64,000 bases of DNA, taken from Arenibacter hampyeongensis (GTDB taxonomy: Bacteria; Bacteroidota; Bacteroidia; Flavobacteriales; Flavobacteriaceae). Location of the stretch: NCBI RefSeq assembly GCF_002909255.1, contig NZ_PIOB01000001.1, positions 682,001-746,000 on the forward strand. Direction: 5' to 3'. Made by a program: the position numbers and the translations under genes. Each line of letters opens with the position of its first letter. Position 1 is the first letter of the stretch. The notes under the pieces were generated by a model. That model was given only the letters and a program-made list of their open reading frames with translations, was not told the origin of the DNA and ran no database searches. Of this stretch, positions 7,372 to 17,438 are shown piece after piece.

Positions 7372-8925
7372 CTAAAGATCAAACTTTATACCTTGGGCCA
7401 GAGGCAATTCAGTTGTATAGTTAATGGTATTGGTTTGCCTTCTCATATAGATTTTCCAGGCATCCGAGCCAGATTCACGGCCTCCACCTGTTTCCTTTTC
7501 CCCTCCAAAGGCACCTCCAATCTCGGCGCCGGAAGTTCCAATATTTACATTGGCTATGCCACAATCACTACCTTGGGTAGATAAAAAACGCTCTGCCTCC
7601 CTTAGGTTATTGGTCATTATTGCAGAAGATAGTCCCTGAACCACTCCATTTTGAAGGGTGATGGCATTTTCAACATCTCCGGAATATTTTAAAAGATATA
7701 ATACGGGGGCGAAAGTTTCGTGTTGTACAATTTCAAAAGTATTGGTGGCTTCGGCAATGGCAGGTTTTACATAACAACCACTTTCATATCCAGTGCCTTG
7801 CAACACCCCCCCTTCAACAATAAGCTTTCCTCCTTCTTCAACTACCTTATAAAGCGCTTGCTGGTACATCTTTACGGCATCGGTATCTATCAACGGACCT
7901 ACATGATTCTTTTGGTCCAACGGATTTCCTATACGCAGTTGCTTATAAGCGGTAACAACAGCTGCTTTTACCTTGTCGTAAATGGATTCGTGTATAATTA
8001 ATCTACGCGTTGAGGTACAGCGCTGCCCTGCAGTGCCTACCGCCCCAAATACAGCTCCGATAACCGTCATTTTTATGTCCGCGTCCGGGGTTACTATAAT
8101 TGCGTTATTGCCTCCAAGCTCCAAAAGTGATTTTCCCAATCGCGCGGCCACTGCCTGTGCTACAATTTTTCCCATGCGTATAGAGCCTGTTGCGGAGACT
8201 AATGGAACTCTTTTGTCATGTGTCATGAATTCACCTACCTTATAGTCTCCATTGATCAAACAGGAAATACCTTCAGGAAGATTATTCTCCTTGAAAACAG
8301 CAGCTGCAATATTTTGGCATGCTACTCCGCAGAGCGGTGTTTTTTCACTGGGCTTCCAAACACATACGTCGCCGGAGATCCAAGCCAATGCAGTGTTCCA
8401 TGCCCATACGGCAACTGGAAAATTAAAGGCTGAAATAATACCTACTACTCCTAGAGGATGATACTGTTCGTACATTCTATGGCCAGGCCTTTCGGAATGC
8501 ATTGTAAGACCGTGCAATTGTCTGGACAGACCTACAGCAAAATCACAGATATCTATCATTTCCTGCACTTCTCCCAAACCTTCTTGGTAAGACTTCCCCA
8601 TTTCATAAGAAACCAACTTACCCAAGGGTTCCTTAAGTTCACGGAGTTTATCCCCGAACTGGCGGACAACTTCTCCCCGTTGAGGTGCGGGTTTTGTTCT
8701 CCATATTTTAAATGCGCTGGTGGCGGCATCCATCACTTTTTCATAATCTTCTTTCGTAGTTGTCCTTACTTTTCCAATTAAAGCTCCATCTACAGGAGAA
8801 TAAGATGCTAATTCCTCCCCGGAAGAAAAATTATTGGAACCGGTTGATGTTCCATTGTTTAAAGATTTGATACCTAATCTATCCAAGGCTTCTTGGATTC
8901 CGAAATCCTGCGCAATTTTTGACAT
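7372..8925 (-). CDS. amaB: ALDH7-type aldehyde dehydrogenase (aminoadipate semialdehyde / piperideine-6-carboxylate dehydrogenase)
   Basis: 517 residues of the antiquitin (ALDH7) branch, recognised by SERPGHRMYEQYHPLGVVG and FNFPVAVWAWN. The catalytic Glu lies in LELGGNN and the catalytic Cys at about residue 300 in GQRCTSTRR. The family oxidises L-2-aminoadipate 6-semialdehyde (in equilibrium with piperideine-6-carboxylate) to aminoadipate with NAD, a late step of lysine breakdown. It sits 171 bases downstream of 3-hydroxyanthranilate dioxygenase on the same strand. Co-transcription would hint at a shared amino acid catabolic unit, although ALDH7 is not the family normally used for kynurenine intermediates. 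A strong terminator follows. Confidence 0.88.
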   Translation of the reverse strand: MSKIAQDFGIQEALDRLGIKSLNNGTSTGSNNFSSGEELASYSPVDGALIGKVRTTTKEDYEKVMDAATSAFKIWRTKPAPQRGEVVRQFGDKLRELKEPLGKLVSYEMGKSYQEGLGEVQEMIDICDFAVGLSRQLHGLTMHSERPGHRMYEQYHPLGVVGIISAFNFPVAVWAWNTALAWISGDVCVWKPSEKTPLCGVACQNIAAAVFKENNLPEGISCLINGDYKVGEFMTHDKRVPLVSATGSIRMGKIVAQAVAARLGKSLLELGGNNAIIVTPDADIKMTVIGAVFGAVGTAGQRCTSTRRLIIHESIYDKVKAAVVTAYKQLRIGNPLDQKNHVGPLIDTDAVKMYQQALYKVVEEGGKLIVEGGVLQGTGYESGCYVKPAIAEATNTFEIVQHETFAPVLYLLKYSGDVENAITLQNGVVQGLSSAIMTNNLREAERFLSTQGSDCGIANVNIGTSGAEIGGAFGGEKETGGGRESGSDAWKIYMRRQTNTINYTTELPLAQGIKFDL

Positions 8926-9096
8926 TTATAACTTTTTTAGCGATTATTGTTATATTTTTTCAAATTTACAAATTATTGTGTTGACTAAGGCATTAGCGGG
9001 CACAAATGTTATCAAAAACCTATTTAATGATTTTGGTGCTTTACAGCTTTTTAAACTACTTTAGAACTGTAAGGAACAACTGAATTAATAAAGTGA

Positions 9097-9642
9097 CTAT
9101 TGGTCTTCCTTTGCAACAAACCTTTCATCTACGGGCATTACTGTACCACAGTTACTACAGGTCCTTAGTTCCTCCGAACCGTAGAAAGTTTTAAAGTGAC
9201 CCAAAAAGTCTTTTTCAATATTATTTAGGGTGAAGTAAACTTCATGCAGTTTGTTGTTGCAATTATAGCAGAACCAAAGCAAGCCATCCTTGACATCCAT
9301 TTGCGCCCTTTTGCGTTCAATGACCAGACCTATGGAACCAACTTGCCTAACTGGGGAATGAGGTACTTTGGCCGGGTGAAGGTACATGTCCCCTGGACCC
9401 AATTGCATGGTCTTTTTTTGACCGTTTTCTTGAATATGTACTTCAATATTTCCTTCCAATTGATAAAAAAGCTCCTCTGTTTCGTTGTAATGATAGTCTT
9501 TTCGGGCATTGGGGCCGGCAACGACCATTACAATATAGTCTCCGGATTCTGTGTAAAGGTTTTTATTTCCTACCGGAGGTTTTAAGGTCGCCCTATTTTC
9601 AGAAATCCATTTATTTAGGTTGAATGGTTGTTTTATGGACAT
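9097..9642 (-). CDS. nbaC: 3-hydroxyanthranilate 3,4-dioxygenase
   Basis: 181 residues, a cupin that opens the ring of 3-hydroxyanthranilate to 2-amino-3-carboxymuconate semialdehyde, the precursor of quinolinate and hence NAD, or of further degradation. The iron ligands are visible in DYHYNETEE (His and Glu) and in HPAKVPHSP. The C-terminal rubredoxin-like pair CYNC ... CSNC marks the bacterial two-metal form. The length is typical. The first pathway enzyme, tryptophan dioxygenase, is encoded at 58504; kynurenine formamidase, monooxygenase and kynureninase are not in this window. It starts at ATG 9642. Confidence 0.95.
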   Translation of the reverse strand: MSIKQPFNLNKWISENRATLKPPVGNKNLYTESGDYIVMVVAGPNARKDYHYNETEELFYQLEGNIEVHIQENGQKKTMQLGPGDMYLHPAKVPHSPVRQVGSIGLVIERKRAQMDVKDGLLWFCYNCNNKLHEVYFTLNNIEKDFLGHFKTFYGSEELRTCSNCGTVMPVDERFVAKEDQ

Positions 9643-9769
9643 AGCAGTAACTTATTACAATTAGATTTATAAGGCCTTGCTATTCTTGACAGGACATAAA
9701 AGTGTGCCGTCAATTATTAACACAGGCATTAATATCAAAAATAAGAAAAGTAAACTGCTTTAAGGAGGA

Positions 9770-10246
9770 CTATCTGTAGAAGAGTTGTGTAAAATATAGT
9801 TTACCGCCGGAGTTTCTCTTTACACTTACAGCTGTATGGGTGAAGTCGCCTTCCATGGTTTTTCTGTGGTCGGAACTGGCTAGCCAGTTTTGAAAAGCTT
9901 CAACGGCCGAATCATAGTCTTTTGCCACATTTTCGGAAACAAAAGAGGCATTTACGGCCTGGGAGATATCGGAGGCCCTTGCGCTAAAATTATCATGGTT
10001 AATAGAACCTTTAGCTATCATATAGTCGGTATGTTTGTTGGCATACTCATACGCTACGGCACTATAGTCCAAATCTGTATACCCCAAGGATATACGGTGG
10101 TCGTTGACGATACCAAGTAATTCCTGCTCCACTTCAACGGCGTTTTCTGCCACGGGACCAATTGCCGACTCTATAGGCTCTGTGCTACAGGAGACTACTA
10201 CAAATGTGAACAATAGCATTATAAAATAATGCACTTTCGTTTTCAT
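9770..10246 (-). CDS. CAP-domain (SCP-like) lipoprotein
   Basis: 158 residues. A lipoprotein signal peptide ends at the lipobox VVVSC (Cys about 20), so the protein is membrane-anchored and exported. The remainder is a compact CAP domain: NDHRISLGYTDL, then ANKHTDYMIAKGSINHDNFSAR with the conserved His residues, then NWLASSDHRKTMEGDFTHTAVSV. Bacterial CAP proteins of this length are common in Bacteroidota and have no settled function. It is transcribed alone, away from the alpha-2-macroglobulin gene on the other side of the intergenic region. Confidence 0.85.
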   Translation of the reverse strand: MKTKVHYFIMLLFTFVVVSCSTEPIESAIGPVAENAVEVEQELLGIVNDHRISLGYTDLDYSAVAYEYANKHTDYMIAKGSINHDNFSARASDISQAVNASFVSENVAKDYDSAVEAFQNWLASSDHRKTMEGDFTHTAVSVKRNSGGKLYFTQLFYR

Positions 10247-10596
10247 ACAGTGTTCTAATTGTAAGTAGGAAGAAAAGGAAGAATGGGGAATTCTTGTATT
10301 CTCGTAATTGGCTTCTCGAGACCAACATTGTAATATTAAAAAAATTATTGAGTAAGGAGCATCATTAAGTGATTTATTCGACGAAATGCATAGTTAACTA
10401 AAATCTTGTAATACAAGGATTACTTATAGAACGATTTTCCGCTAGCAATAAATACCAATATGGTTGGCAGTAAGTGGAAAAATTGTCTACAATTGTAATG
10501 ATATCGCAAATTATCCTATAAGGACCTTTATTCGATTAAAAAATATTCCCCAAAAGGAAAACCTTTTATCTTTACAGTACTAAATCGGTTCCTTTC
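10247..10596. other. Divergent intergenic region before the alpha-2-macroglobulin gene
   Basis: About 350 AT-rich bases with no ORF. TATCTTTA at 10567-10574 is a 7-of-8 match to the -7 box, 22 bases ahead of ATG 10597, and no -33 TTG stands at the right distance. A small hairpin TTGTA..TACAA occurs near 10413. Nothing else stands out. Confidence 0.4.
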
Positions 10597-13500
10597 ATGA
10601 AATTAATTGTCCGTACCCTATTATTTCTTTTCATTTTTAGTTGCAACTCCAAAAAAGACACTGCCAAAACTCCAATAGATAACTTAAATCTTTATCAGGA
10701 TTTTATAACAGAAGTGTCCCATGGGATAATTTCTGTAAAAGCTGATGTACGGGTAGTTTTGAATAGGCCCGTTGATTCGTGGGAAAGTGGACAGGTACTG
10801 GGTAGCGATTTGTTACAGGTAATTCCAAAGACCAAAGGTAAGGTCGTTGCATTGGATCGAAGAACTATAGCTTTTATACCCGAAGTCAGTTTTCAACAAG
10901 ATAGCACCTACGGTTTTACTTTGGACCTAGGGGCAATTATTCCCGAGGCCCCAAAGGATTTGCAGCATTTTAATTTCAGCGTAAAAACATTGAAACAACA
11001 GTTCAGTGTATATGCCCAGACCGTACAATCCTACTCCAAGGATTACCAATATATTGAGGGGCAACTCAAAAGTGCGGACCAATTGAGTTTAAAAAATGCC
11101 AAACAGTTGTTGGTGGTAAAACAGAAAGGGAAAAATGTTCCCGTAAAATTCGATTCCTCCATTGCGGAAGGCACACAATTTCATTTTAAAATTGATAGTA
11201 TCCAGCGATTTACGGAGGATACGGAATTGGAGGTTGTTTGGGAGGGTAAGGTTTTAAATATAGATAGTTCAGGAAAGAATTTTATAAAGATTCCGGGGAA
11301 GAGCAATTTTAGTATTCTGGAAGTCAACGTGGAAACCGGGGATAAGCAAATTATAAACATTAATTTTTCAGATCCTTTAAAAAAAGGACAGAACTTTAAG
11401 GGTCTTGTGGTGCTGGAAGGCGATAACAACCCTAAATACAATGTTGTTGGGAATACCTTAAAAGTATATCCTTCCAAGGAGGTGACTGGCACAATTCAGC
11501 TCGAGGTATTTGATGGTATAGAAAGTATTGATGGCTACAAGTTAAAAACGAAGCTTGCGGAGATGGTAGCTTTCGAACAAATAAAACCGGAAGTCAGGCT
11601 ATTATCCAACGGGACAATTTTACCATCCTCCAATAACTTAAAAATAAATTTTGAAGCCGTAAATCTGAAGTCGGTCAACGTAACCGTTCTTAAAATATTT
11701 GAAACTAATGTTTTGCAGTTTTTACAAGGAAATAATCTTAACGGGAACTATAACTTAAAAACAGTAGCTAGGCCTATTGCAACAAAGAAATTGGACTTGG
11801 AAAGCAACCTTAGTGGTAATAGTGGGAAATGGTCGGCACATGCCCTAGATTTAAAATCGCTCATTACTCCCGAAGCAGGTGCCATGTACAGGGTAGAGCT
11901 TAGTTTTAAGCCATCGTATAGCCTTTTTAAATGTGAAGACACCAATTTTGACCAGGAAACAACATCTGACGATGATTTTGATCAAGAATCAGAAAACAGC
12001 TCATGGGACGGAGTAGAATCCTATTACGAAGACTACTATTTTAATTACGATTGGAACCAACGTGATAATCCCTGCCATACCACCTATTATTACGATAAAA
12101 CAGTTGGGGCCAATATTTTGGCTTCGGACTTAGGAGTAACCGTAAAACAAGGGGTTAACAAAAGCTATTTTGTAGCGGTCAATGATATTTTGAGTACCAA
12201 TCCCATAGCTGGAGCCAAGGTAACCTTCTACAATTATCAGCAACAGGTTATTGGGCAGGTCATAACCGAGGTGGATGGCACCTCTATCTTTGACTCGGAT
12301 AATATGGCATACTTTGCGATTGCGGAGAGCAATGGTCAAAAAACCTACGTTAAACTAAATGACGGCAATGCCTTGTCCGTAAGTAAGTTTAATGTTGATG
12401 GCGTTGCTCTGCAAAAGGGAATCAAAGGTTTTATTTTCGGTGAAAGAGGAGTTTGGCGACCAGGGGATAAGCTTTTTGTTTCTTTTCTATTGAACGATAA
12501 TGCCAATAAACTTCCAGCAGGACATCCGGTAAAGTTGGAATTAATGGACCCCTACAACAAAGTGGTTCTTCGCGAAGTAAAGAACACTTCCCTGAACAAT
12601 TTTTACAATTTTGTTTTAAGGACAGATGAAAATGCACCTACCGGTAATTGGCTGGCCAAGGTTTCTGTAGGCGGGGCATCCTTTACCAAAACCGTTAAGA
12701 TAGAAACGATCAAACCTAATCGATTGAAGATTAAAACTGAGTTTGAAGATGAGGTGTTGTCCGGTGGTAAACCTATCAAAGGTTCGTTGCAGGTAGCTTG
12801 GCTCCATGGGGCACCGGCAAAAAACCTCAAAGCTGATATTACGGCAAAGTTTAATGTACAGACAACAACTTTTAAGAATTTTCCAAGTTATGTATTTGAT
12901 GACCCAACAAGGGCCTTTTCCACTGAAGACCAAGTAGTTTTTAATAGCGCTGTTAATGCCGATGGCAAGGCGTCCTTTTCGCTTAGTCCACAAATAAATA
13001 GTCTGGCTCCAGGAATGCTAACAACGGCATTTATGACCAAAGTATATGAAAATGGGGGTGATTTCAGTACAGACGTCTTCACAAAACAGTTTTCGCCATT
13101 CAAAACTTATATAGGCTTAAATGTGCCCAAAGGTGATAAGATTAGGGGAATGTTGCTTACAGATCAATCCCATAAATTTGAAGTTGTTTCGGTGGATGAA
13201 AAGGGCAATGCCAAAGCGGCCAATAATCTAAAGGTTACCATATATAAAGTTAACTGGAGATGGTGGTGGGAGACTTCATCGGACAATCTATCCAATTTTA
13301 GCAACAGTGAGTATCAGGAAAAGGTATTTGAACAAAACATCAGCACTAATACAAGTGGTAAGGCTTCCTTTAATTTTGAATTAAAATATCCTGAATGGGG
13401 CCGATATTTGGTTAGGGTGGAGGATCCAATGGGTGGACATGCCACTGGTAAAACAATCTATGTGGATTGGCCGGGATGGGCAGGGAAGTCAATGAAAAAT

Positions 13501-16107
13501 GACCCTTCTGCCGCTACAATGTTAATGTTCTCCACGGACAAGGAAGATTATAAAGTTGGAGAAACGGCCACCGTTACCTTTCCAGGTTCCGTAGGCGGCA
13601 GGGCATTGGTTACCATTGAAAATGGCAGTGAGGTACTCCATTCACTCTGGGTGGAATCGGAAAAAGGGGAAACAAAATTTGAAATCCCGATAACTGAGTT
13701 GTATACCCCAAATGTTTACATTAACATTAGTCTTTTGCAGCCTCATGCCTCAACTTTAAACGATTCCCCAATTCGGATGTATGGGGTAGTTCCTATATCG
13801 GTGGAAGATCCTACAACCAAACTGCTCCCGGAAATATCTATGCCGGATGTTTTGAGGCCGGAAGAAAATATAACGGTCAAGGTAAATGAGAAAAAAGGTA
13901 GGGCCATGACCTATAGTATTGCCATAGTGGATGAAGGATTGCTAGATCTAACTCGTTATAAAACTCCAAATCCTTGGGATTCTTTTTATGCACGTGAGGC
14001 TTTGGGGGTAAAGAGTTGGGATGTGTACGATGATGTAATAGGAGCCTATGGGGGAAGAATAAATCAGGTCTTCGCTATTGGTGGGGATGGGGAATTGGCC
14101 GGAGCTAAAAATAAAAAGGCAAATCGTTTTGAACCCATGGTGGTTTATCTAGGTCCATTTGTCCTAAAGGAGGGGGAAACAAAATCACATAAAATAGACA
14201 TACCCAAATATGTTGGATCTGTACGCACTATGGTCATAGCAGGAAATTCTGGAGATGCTGCTTATGGTGTCGCAGAAAAATCAACGCCTGTGCGCAAGCC
14301 CCTGATGGTATTGGCGTCCTTGCCAAGGAAAATTACCCCAGGGGAGAGTGTAACACTGCCCGTTACTGTCTTTGCCATGGAAAATAAAGTAAAAGAAGTG
14401 ACTCTGAAAATTAAACCAGATCCGTCCTTTAGCATAGAAGGTAATGCCATACAAAGCGTTTCATTTTCCCAGCCAGATGAAAAAATGGCTTATTTTCAAT
14501 TGAAGGTAGCCGACTATAGTGGTGTAGGTAGGGTAGTGGTCGAAGCTTCAGGGAATGGTGAAAGGGCCTCTTTTGAAATACCTATAGATGTGGTTAACCC
14601 AAATCCTTTAACCACAGTGACCGAGGAGGTTGTTTTGGAGGGCAATAGTAACAGGACCCTAGATTTTAAAACTTTTGGGATTACAGGAAGTAACCAGGCA
14701 GAGGTTGAACTTTCTACCCTTCCACCATTGAATTTTAATGGAAGGATGCAATATTTAATCCAATATCCACATGGATGTTTGGAGCAGACCACCTCCACTG
14801 CCTTTCCCCAATTGTTTATGGCAGATATCTTTGATATTAGTTCGACTAGGAAAAAGGAGATTCAACAAAATGTGGAAAATGCCATAAAAAGAATTGGCAG
14901 TTATCAAATGCCTAGCGGTGGATTCTCCTATTGGCCAGGACAAAATAATGCCGATGATTGGAGTTCTTCCTATGTGGGTCACTTTTTATTGGAAGCGGAG
15001 AAAAAGGGATACGTTATGCCTTTAGGGTTTAAGTCGAATTGGATAACTTATCAGCAAAATATAGCTCGACAATGGCGGGCAGGGGCTTCCTTTTCAGATT
15101 TGGCGCAGGCATATCGCTTATATACCCTGGCCCTTTCCGGAAATGCTGATATTGCTTCAATGAATAGACTAAGGGAAACTCCCAATTTGTCCGCTAATGG
15201 GAAATTCCGCCTTGCGGCCACATATGCACTTATTGGTCAAGAGAGTGTTGCCCAACAGTTGATCAAATCTTCAAATCTTGATTTTGTGGCCACTAAAAAT
15301 GATTATTATACCTATGGGTCCCCTGAACGGAACAGGGCCATGGCTTTGGAAACTTATGTGCTTTTAAAGGATAAGATGAAAGCTCAGGAAATGGCCAAGA
15401 ACTTGGCGCAGCGATTAAGCAACGATGAATGGATGAGCACCCAAAGTACTTCCTATTGTCTTTTGGCCTTGGCTAAGTTTGCCAATTTAGTTGGAGGTAA
15501 GGGGATTAAGGCCAGTATATCGCTTAATGGAGGAGATAGTACTGTTGATACACAAAAAACCTTGGCCAATATAGGATTGGCAATTAAAACTGGGACCAAT
15601 TCCATCAACATAAAAAATGAGGGTGCCAATTTGATTTACGTCAGCATCATTAATAGTGGTATACTTCCTGTTGGAGAGGAGAAGGAGATACAACGAAATT
15701 TAATCGCCAATGTGGTTTTTAAAGGACGGAATGGCACTAAATTGGACGCTTCCTCCATAATGCAGGGTACGGATTTTGTTGCTGAGGTATCACTTACCAA
15801 TACCAAGGCAGAATTGATCAAAAATGTGGCATTGTCAGAAATATTCCCCAGTGGTTGGGAAATAGTAAATACACGATTCACAGATTTTGGGGATTTTGCT
15901 GAAAATGAGGTGACCTATACGGATTTACGGGATGATAGGGCGAATTTTTATTTTGATATGAAAAAGAACGAAACAAAAATATTTAGGGTATTGTTGAATG
16001 CATCTTATTTGGGTAGGTATTATCTGCCCGGGATACAAGCTGAAGCCATGTACGACAATGATTACGTTGTACGCACTAAGGGTCAATGGGTAGAGGTTGT
16101 GCAGTAG
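10597..16107 (+). CDS. Alpha-2-macroglobulin family lipoprotein
   Basis: 1836 residues. The signal peptide ends at FIFSC (Cys16), so this is a lipid-anchored envelope protein. A long array of beta-sandwich macroglobulin domains follows, including the MG2-like segment GVWRPGDKLFVSFLLND, then the conserved AIVDEGLLDLTRYKTPNPWDS. The thioester site is YPHGCLEQTTS, with Cys1394 and Gln1397 forming the bond that traps attacking proteases. After it comes an alpha-alpha barrel domain (GSYQMPSGGFSYWPGQ) and a receptor-like C-terminal domain. An acidic, Tyr-rich insert lies near residues 450-490. Bacterial members are thought to protect the periplasm from foreign proteases, often alongside PBP1C, whose gene begins 2 kb downstream. 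CLEQ instead of CGEQ is the usual bacterial form. Confidence 0.95.
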   Translation: MKLIVRTLLFLFIFSCNSKKDTAKTPIDNLNLYQDFITEVSHGIISVKADVRVVLNRPVDSWESGQVLGSDLLQVIPKTKGKVVALDRRTIAFIPEVSFQQDSTYGFTLDLGAIIPEAPKDLQHFNFSVKTLKQQFSVYAQTVQSYSKDYQYIEGQLKSADQLSLKNAKQLLVVKQKGKNVPVKFDSSIAEGTQFHFKIDSIQRFTEDTELEVVWEGKVLNIDSSGKNFIKIPGKSNFSILEVNVETGDKQIININFSDPLKKGQNFKGLVVLEGDNNPKYNVVGNTLKVYPSKEVTGTIQLEVFDGIESIDGYKLKTKLAEMVAFEQIKPEVRLLSNGTILPSSNNLKINFEAVNLKSVNVTVLKIFETNVLQFLQGNNLNGNYNLKTVARPIATKKLDLESNLSGNSGKWSAHALDLKSLITPEAGAMYRVELSFKPSYSLFKCEDTNFDQETTSDDDFDQESENSSWDGVESYYEDYYFNYDWNQRDNPCHTTYYYDKTVGANILASDLGVTVKQGVNKSYFVAVNDILSTNPIAGAKVTFYNYQQQVIGQVITEVDGTSIFDSDNMAYFAIAESNGQKTYVKLNDGNALSVSKFNVDGVALQKGIKGFIFGERGVWRPGDKLFVSFLLNDNANKLPAGHPVKLELMDPYNKVVLREVKNTSLNNFYNFVLRTDENAPTGNWLAKVSVGGASFTKTVKIETIKPNRLKIKTEFEDEVLSGGKPIKGSLQVAWLHGAPAKNLKADITAKFNVQTTTFKNFPSYVFDDPTRAFSTEDQVVFNSAVNADGKASFSLSPQINSLAPGMLTTAFMTKVYENGGDFSTDVFTKQFSPFKTYIGLNVPKGDKIRGMLLTDQSHKFEVVSVDEKGNAKAANNLKVTIYKVNWRWWWETSSDNLSNFSNSEYQEKVFEQNISTNTSGKASFNFELKYPEWGRYLVRVEDPMGGHATGKTIYVDWPGWAGKSMKNDPSAATMLMFSTDKEDYKVGETATVTFPGSVGGRALVTIENGSEVLHSLWVESEKGETKFEIPITELYTPNVYINISLLQPHASTLNDSPIRMYGVVPISVEDPTTKLLPEISMPDVLRPEENITVKVNEKKGRAMTYSIAIVDEGLLDLTRYKTPNPWDSFYAREALGVKSWDVYDDVIGAYGGRINQVFAIGGDGELAGAKNKKANRFEPMVVYLGPFVLKEGETKSHKIDIPKYVGSVRTMVIAGNSGDAAYGVAEKSTPVRKPLMVLASLPRKITPGESVTLPVTVFAMENKVKEVTLKIKPDPSFSIEGNAIQSVSFSQPDEKMAYFQLKVADYSGVGRVVVEASGNGERASFEIPIDVVNPNPLTTVTEEVVLEGNSNRTLDFKTFGITGSNQAEVELSTLPPLNFNGRMQYLIQYPHGCLEQTTSTAFPQLFMADIFDISSTRKKEIQQNVENAIKRIGSYQMPSGGFSYWPGQNNADDWSSSYVGHFLLEAEKKGYVMPLGFKSNWITYQQNIARQWRAGASFSDLAQAYRLYTLALSGNADIASMNRLRETPNLSANGKFRLAATYALIGQESVAQQLIKSSNLDFVATKNDYYTYGSPERNRAMALETYVLLKDKMKAQEMAKNLAQRLSNDEWMSTQSTSYCLLALAKFANLVGGKGIKASISLNGGDSTVDTQKTLANIGLAIKTGTNSINIKNEGANLIYVSIINSGILPVGEEKEIQRNLIANVVFKGRNGTKLDASSIMQGTDFVAEVSLTNTKAELIKNVALSEIFPSGWEIVNTRFTDFGDFAENEVTYTDLRDDRANFYFDMKKNETKIFRVLLNASYLGRYYLPGIQAEAMYDNDYVVRTKGQWVEVVQ

Positions 16108-16188
16108 TTGTATTCATAGGAGACAAAAATAAATATCAATATCGCGCAACCATTTTGTCTTTTTTGCATTCTTATTAAAAAAATAGAA

Positions 16189-16722
16189 ATGATGAAAAAA
16201 GGATTTTGTTTTATGCTCATTGTAACTATGGCACTGAGCACTTTATTTGTGGGTTGTAGTACGGATAATACCATTGAATGTCCTGCTGATTTTGAGGGAG
16301 CACTGGCCGAGGAGGAAAACAGTTTAATCGGAACTTGGCAGCTAACGGCAATACTTGCGGAAAAAGAAGTGGATATAACCAATGATAACGAAGAAAACCC
16401 CAAAAAAGATATTTTTGTTCAATATTCGGCCTGCGAGAAGGATTCCGACTATACCTTCGGTCCAGGTCGGGCCTATGAATTTTCACAAGGGGAAAATGCT
16501 TCAACTTGCAGTAATAAAATTAAAATTGCAGGGACTTGGAAGCTTTCGAGTGGTACTCTAGGTTTAATTGGCAATTGTTCGGCCCAGAATTTGAATATTG
16601 TTTTCAATACCGATAAATCGGCTTTTTCCGTTACTTCCAATTATAATATTACAGATGTTAAAGGATTAACCATACAAACGGATGTAAAATTCACCTATAC
16701 CAAAGTGGGTGCAACCCAATAA
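16189..16722 (+). CDS. Lipocalin-like lipoprotein
   Basis: 177 residues. Signal peptide with lipobox LFVGC (Cys about 23); the start could be either of two adjacent ATGs at 16189 and 16192. The mature part opens with SLIGTWQLTAI and continues with paired beta-strands and SGTLGLIGNC, the pattern of the small lipocalin-like lipoproteins common in Flavobacteriia. Ligand unknown. It follows the alpha-2-macroglobulin gene by 80 bases on the same strand and may share its transcript. Confidence 0.75.
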   Translation: MMKKGFCFMLIVTMALSTLFVGCSTDNTIECPADFEGALAEEENSLIGTWQLTAILAEKEVDITNDNEENPKKDIFVQYSACEKDSDYTFGPGRAYEFSQGENASTCSNKIKIAGTWKLSSGTLGLIGNCSAQNLNIVFNTDKSAFSVTSNYNITDVKGLTIQTDVKFTYTKVGATQ

Positions 16723-16747
16723 TTGGTTTTAAGGTAGAGAACTATAC

Positions 16748-16785
16748 CATCCTATGGTCACCACATTTTTTTGTATCATAGGATG
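16748..16785. repeat. Inverted repeat between convergent genes
   Basis: CATCCTATG and CATAGGATG pair perfectly over 9 bases around a 20-base loop. The place between two convergent stops suggests a shared terminator, but the T run lies in the loop and not after the stem. Confidence 0.45.
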
Positions 16786-16791
16786 TTATAT

Positions 16792-17340
16792 TTATCCACC
16801 AACCTTAATATAGGTGTCTTGTTCCTTATTCTTAGGTGGTTCTACTTCAAGCGCTTTGTTTTCCTTAAGTACCTTGCTAAAAACAAAGGCACCAATTTCC
16901 ATTACAGGGCTATAAAGTTTGGACTCGTCAATTAATTCTTGCTTAACAAACCCCAATTGGTTATTGCTTCTGTCGAAAAAAATCAATAATGCACCGAGTA
17001 TGACCGCTACTTTGAGAGCACCGAAAATTCCTCCCGCTATTTTGTTTAGCAATCCCAGCATGGCAAAATCAGCGATCTTAGTCAACAATTTCCCAGCCAT
17101 ATTCACTACCAGGACAATAATGATAAAGGTGATCAAAAACGAAGCAGTGTTCATATATCGTTCGTTCCACTCCATATTTTTAGAAAGATATTCCCCTACA
17201 ATATAGGAAAAGTGAATGGCACCATATAAACCGGTCACAAGGGCTACTAGAGATGCCAATTCAACGAATAGACCATTTCTAATTCCTTTGTATAGACCGT
17301 AAAGCAATAATAGTCCTAAAATAATATCCAATACACCCAT
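16792..17340 (-). CDS. cvpA: CvpA family membrane protein
   Basis: 182 residues with four hydrophobic segments in the first 130 residues (GVLDIILGLLLLYGLYKGIRNG, then LVALVTGLYGAIHFSYIV, TASFLITFIIIVLVVNMAG and FGALKVAVILGALLIFF) and a polar C-terminal tail. The opening pattern and the GLYKGIRNGLF turn are typical of CvpA, an inner-membrane protein linked to colicin V production and stress tolerance in enterobacteria. Its role in Bacteroidota is not established. It is transcribed away from the small gene at 17439; TATATTTG on the minus strand at 17358-17365 is its likely -7 box. Confidence 0.85.
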   Translation of the reverse strand: MGVLDIILGLLLLYGLYKGIRNGLFVELASLVALVTGLYGAIHFSYIVGEYLSKNMEWNERYMNTASFLITFIIIVLVVNMAGKLLTKIADFAMLGLLNKIAGGIFGALKVAVILGALLIFFDRSNNQLGFVKQELIDESKLYSPVMEIGAFVFSKVLKENKALEVEPPKNKEQDTYIKVGG

Positions 17341-17357
17341 TCCGAAAAGTCTTTTGA

Positions 17358-17386
17358 CAAATATAAAACTTTGATTTGTACCTTTG
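17358..17386. promoter_or_regulatory. Back-to-back -7 boxes of cvpA and the 17439 gene
   Basis: CAAATATA at 17358-17365 is a minus-strand TAnnTTTG box for cvpA. TACCTTTG at 17379-17386 is a plus-strand box for the gene at 17439, with TTTTG at 17352-17356 as a loosely spaced -33. The two promoters overlap, so transcription in one direction could limit the other. Confidence 0.5.
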
Positions 17387-17438
17387 GATAATTCTACAAA
17401 GCTTGGATAACTTAGTCCGGCATTAGAACTAAATTACT

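Noticed and set aside
14761-14790. CLEQ instead of CGEQ thioester in the alpha-2-macroglobulin
   Set aside because: This is the usual motif of the bacterial PBP1C-associated branch, so not a defect.
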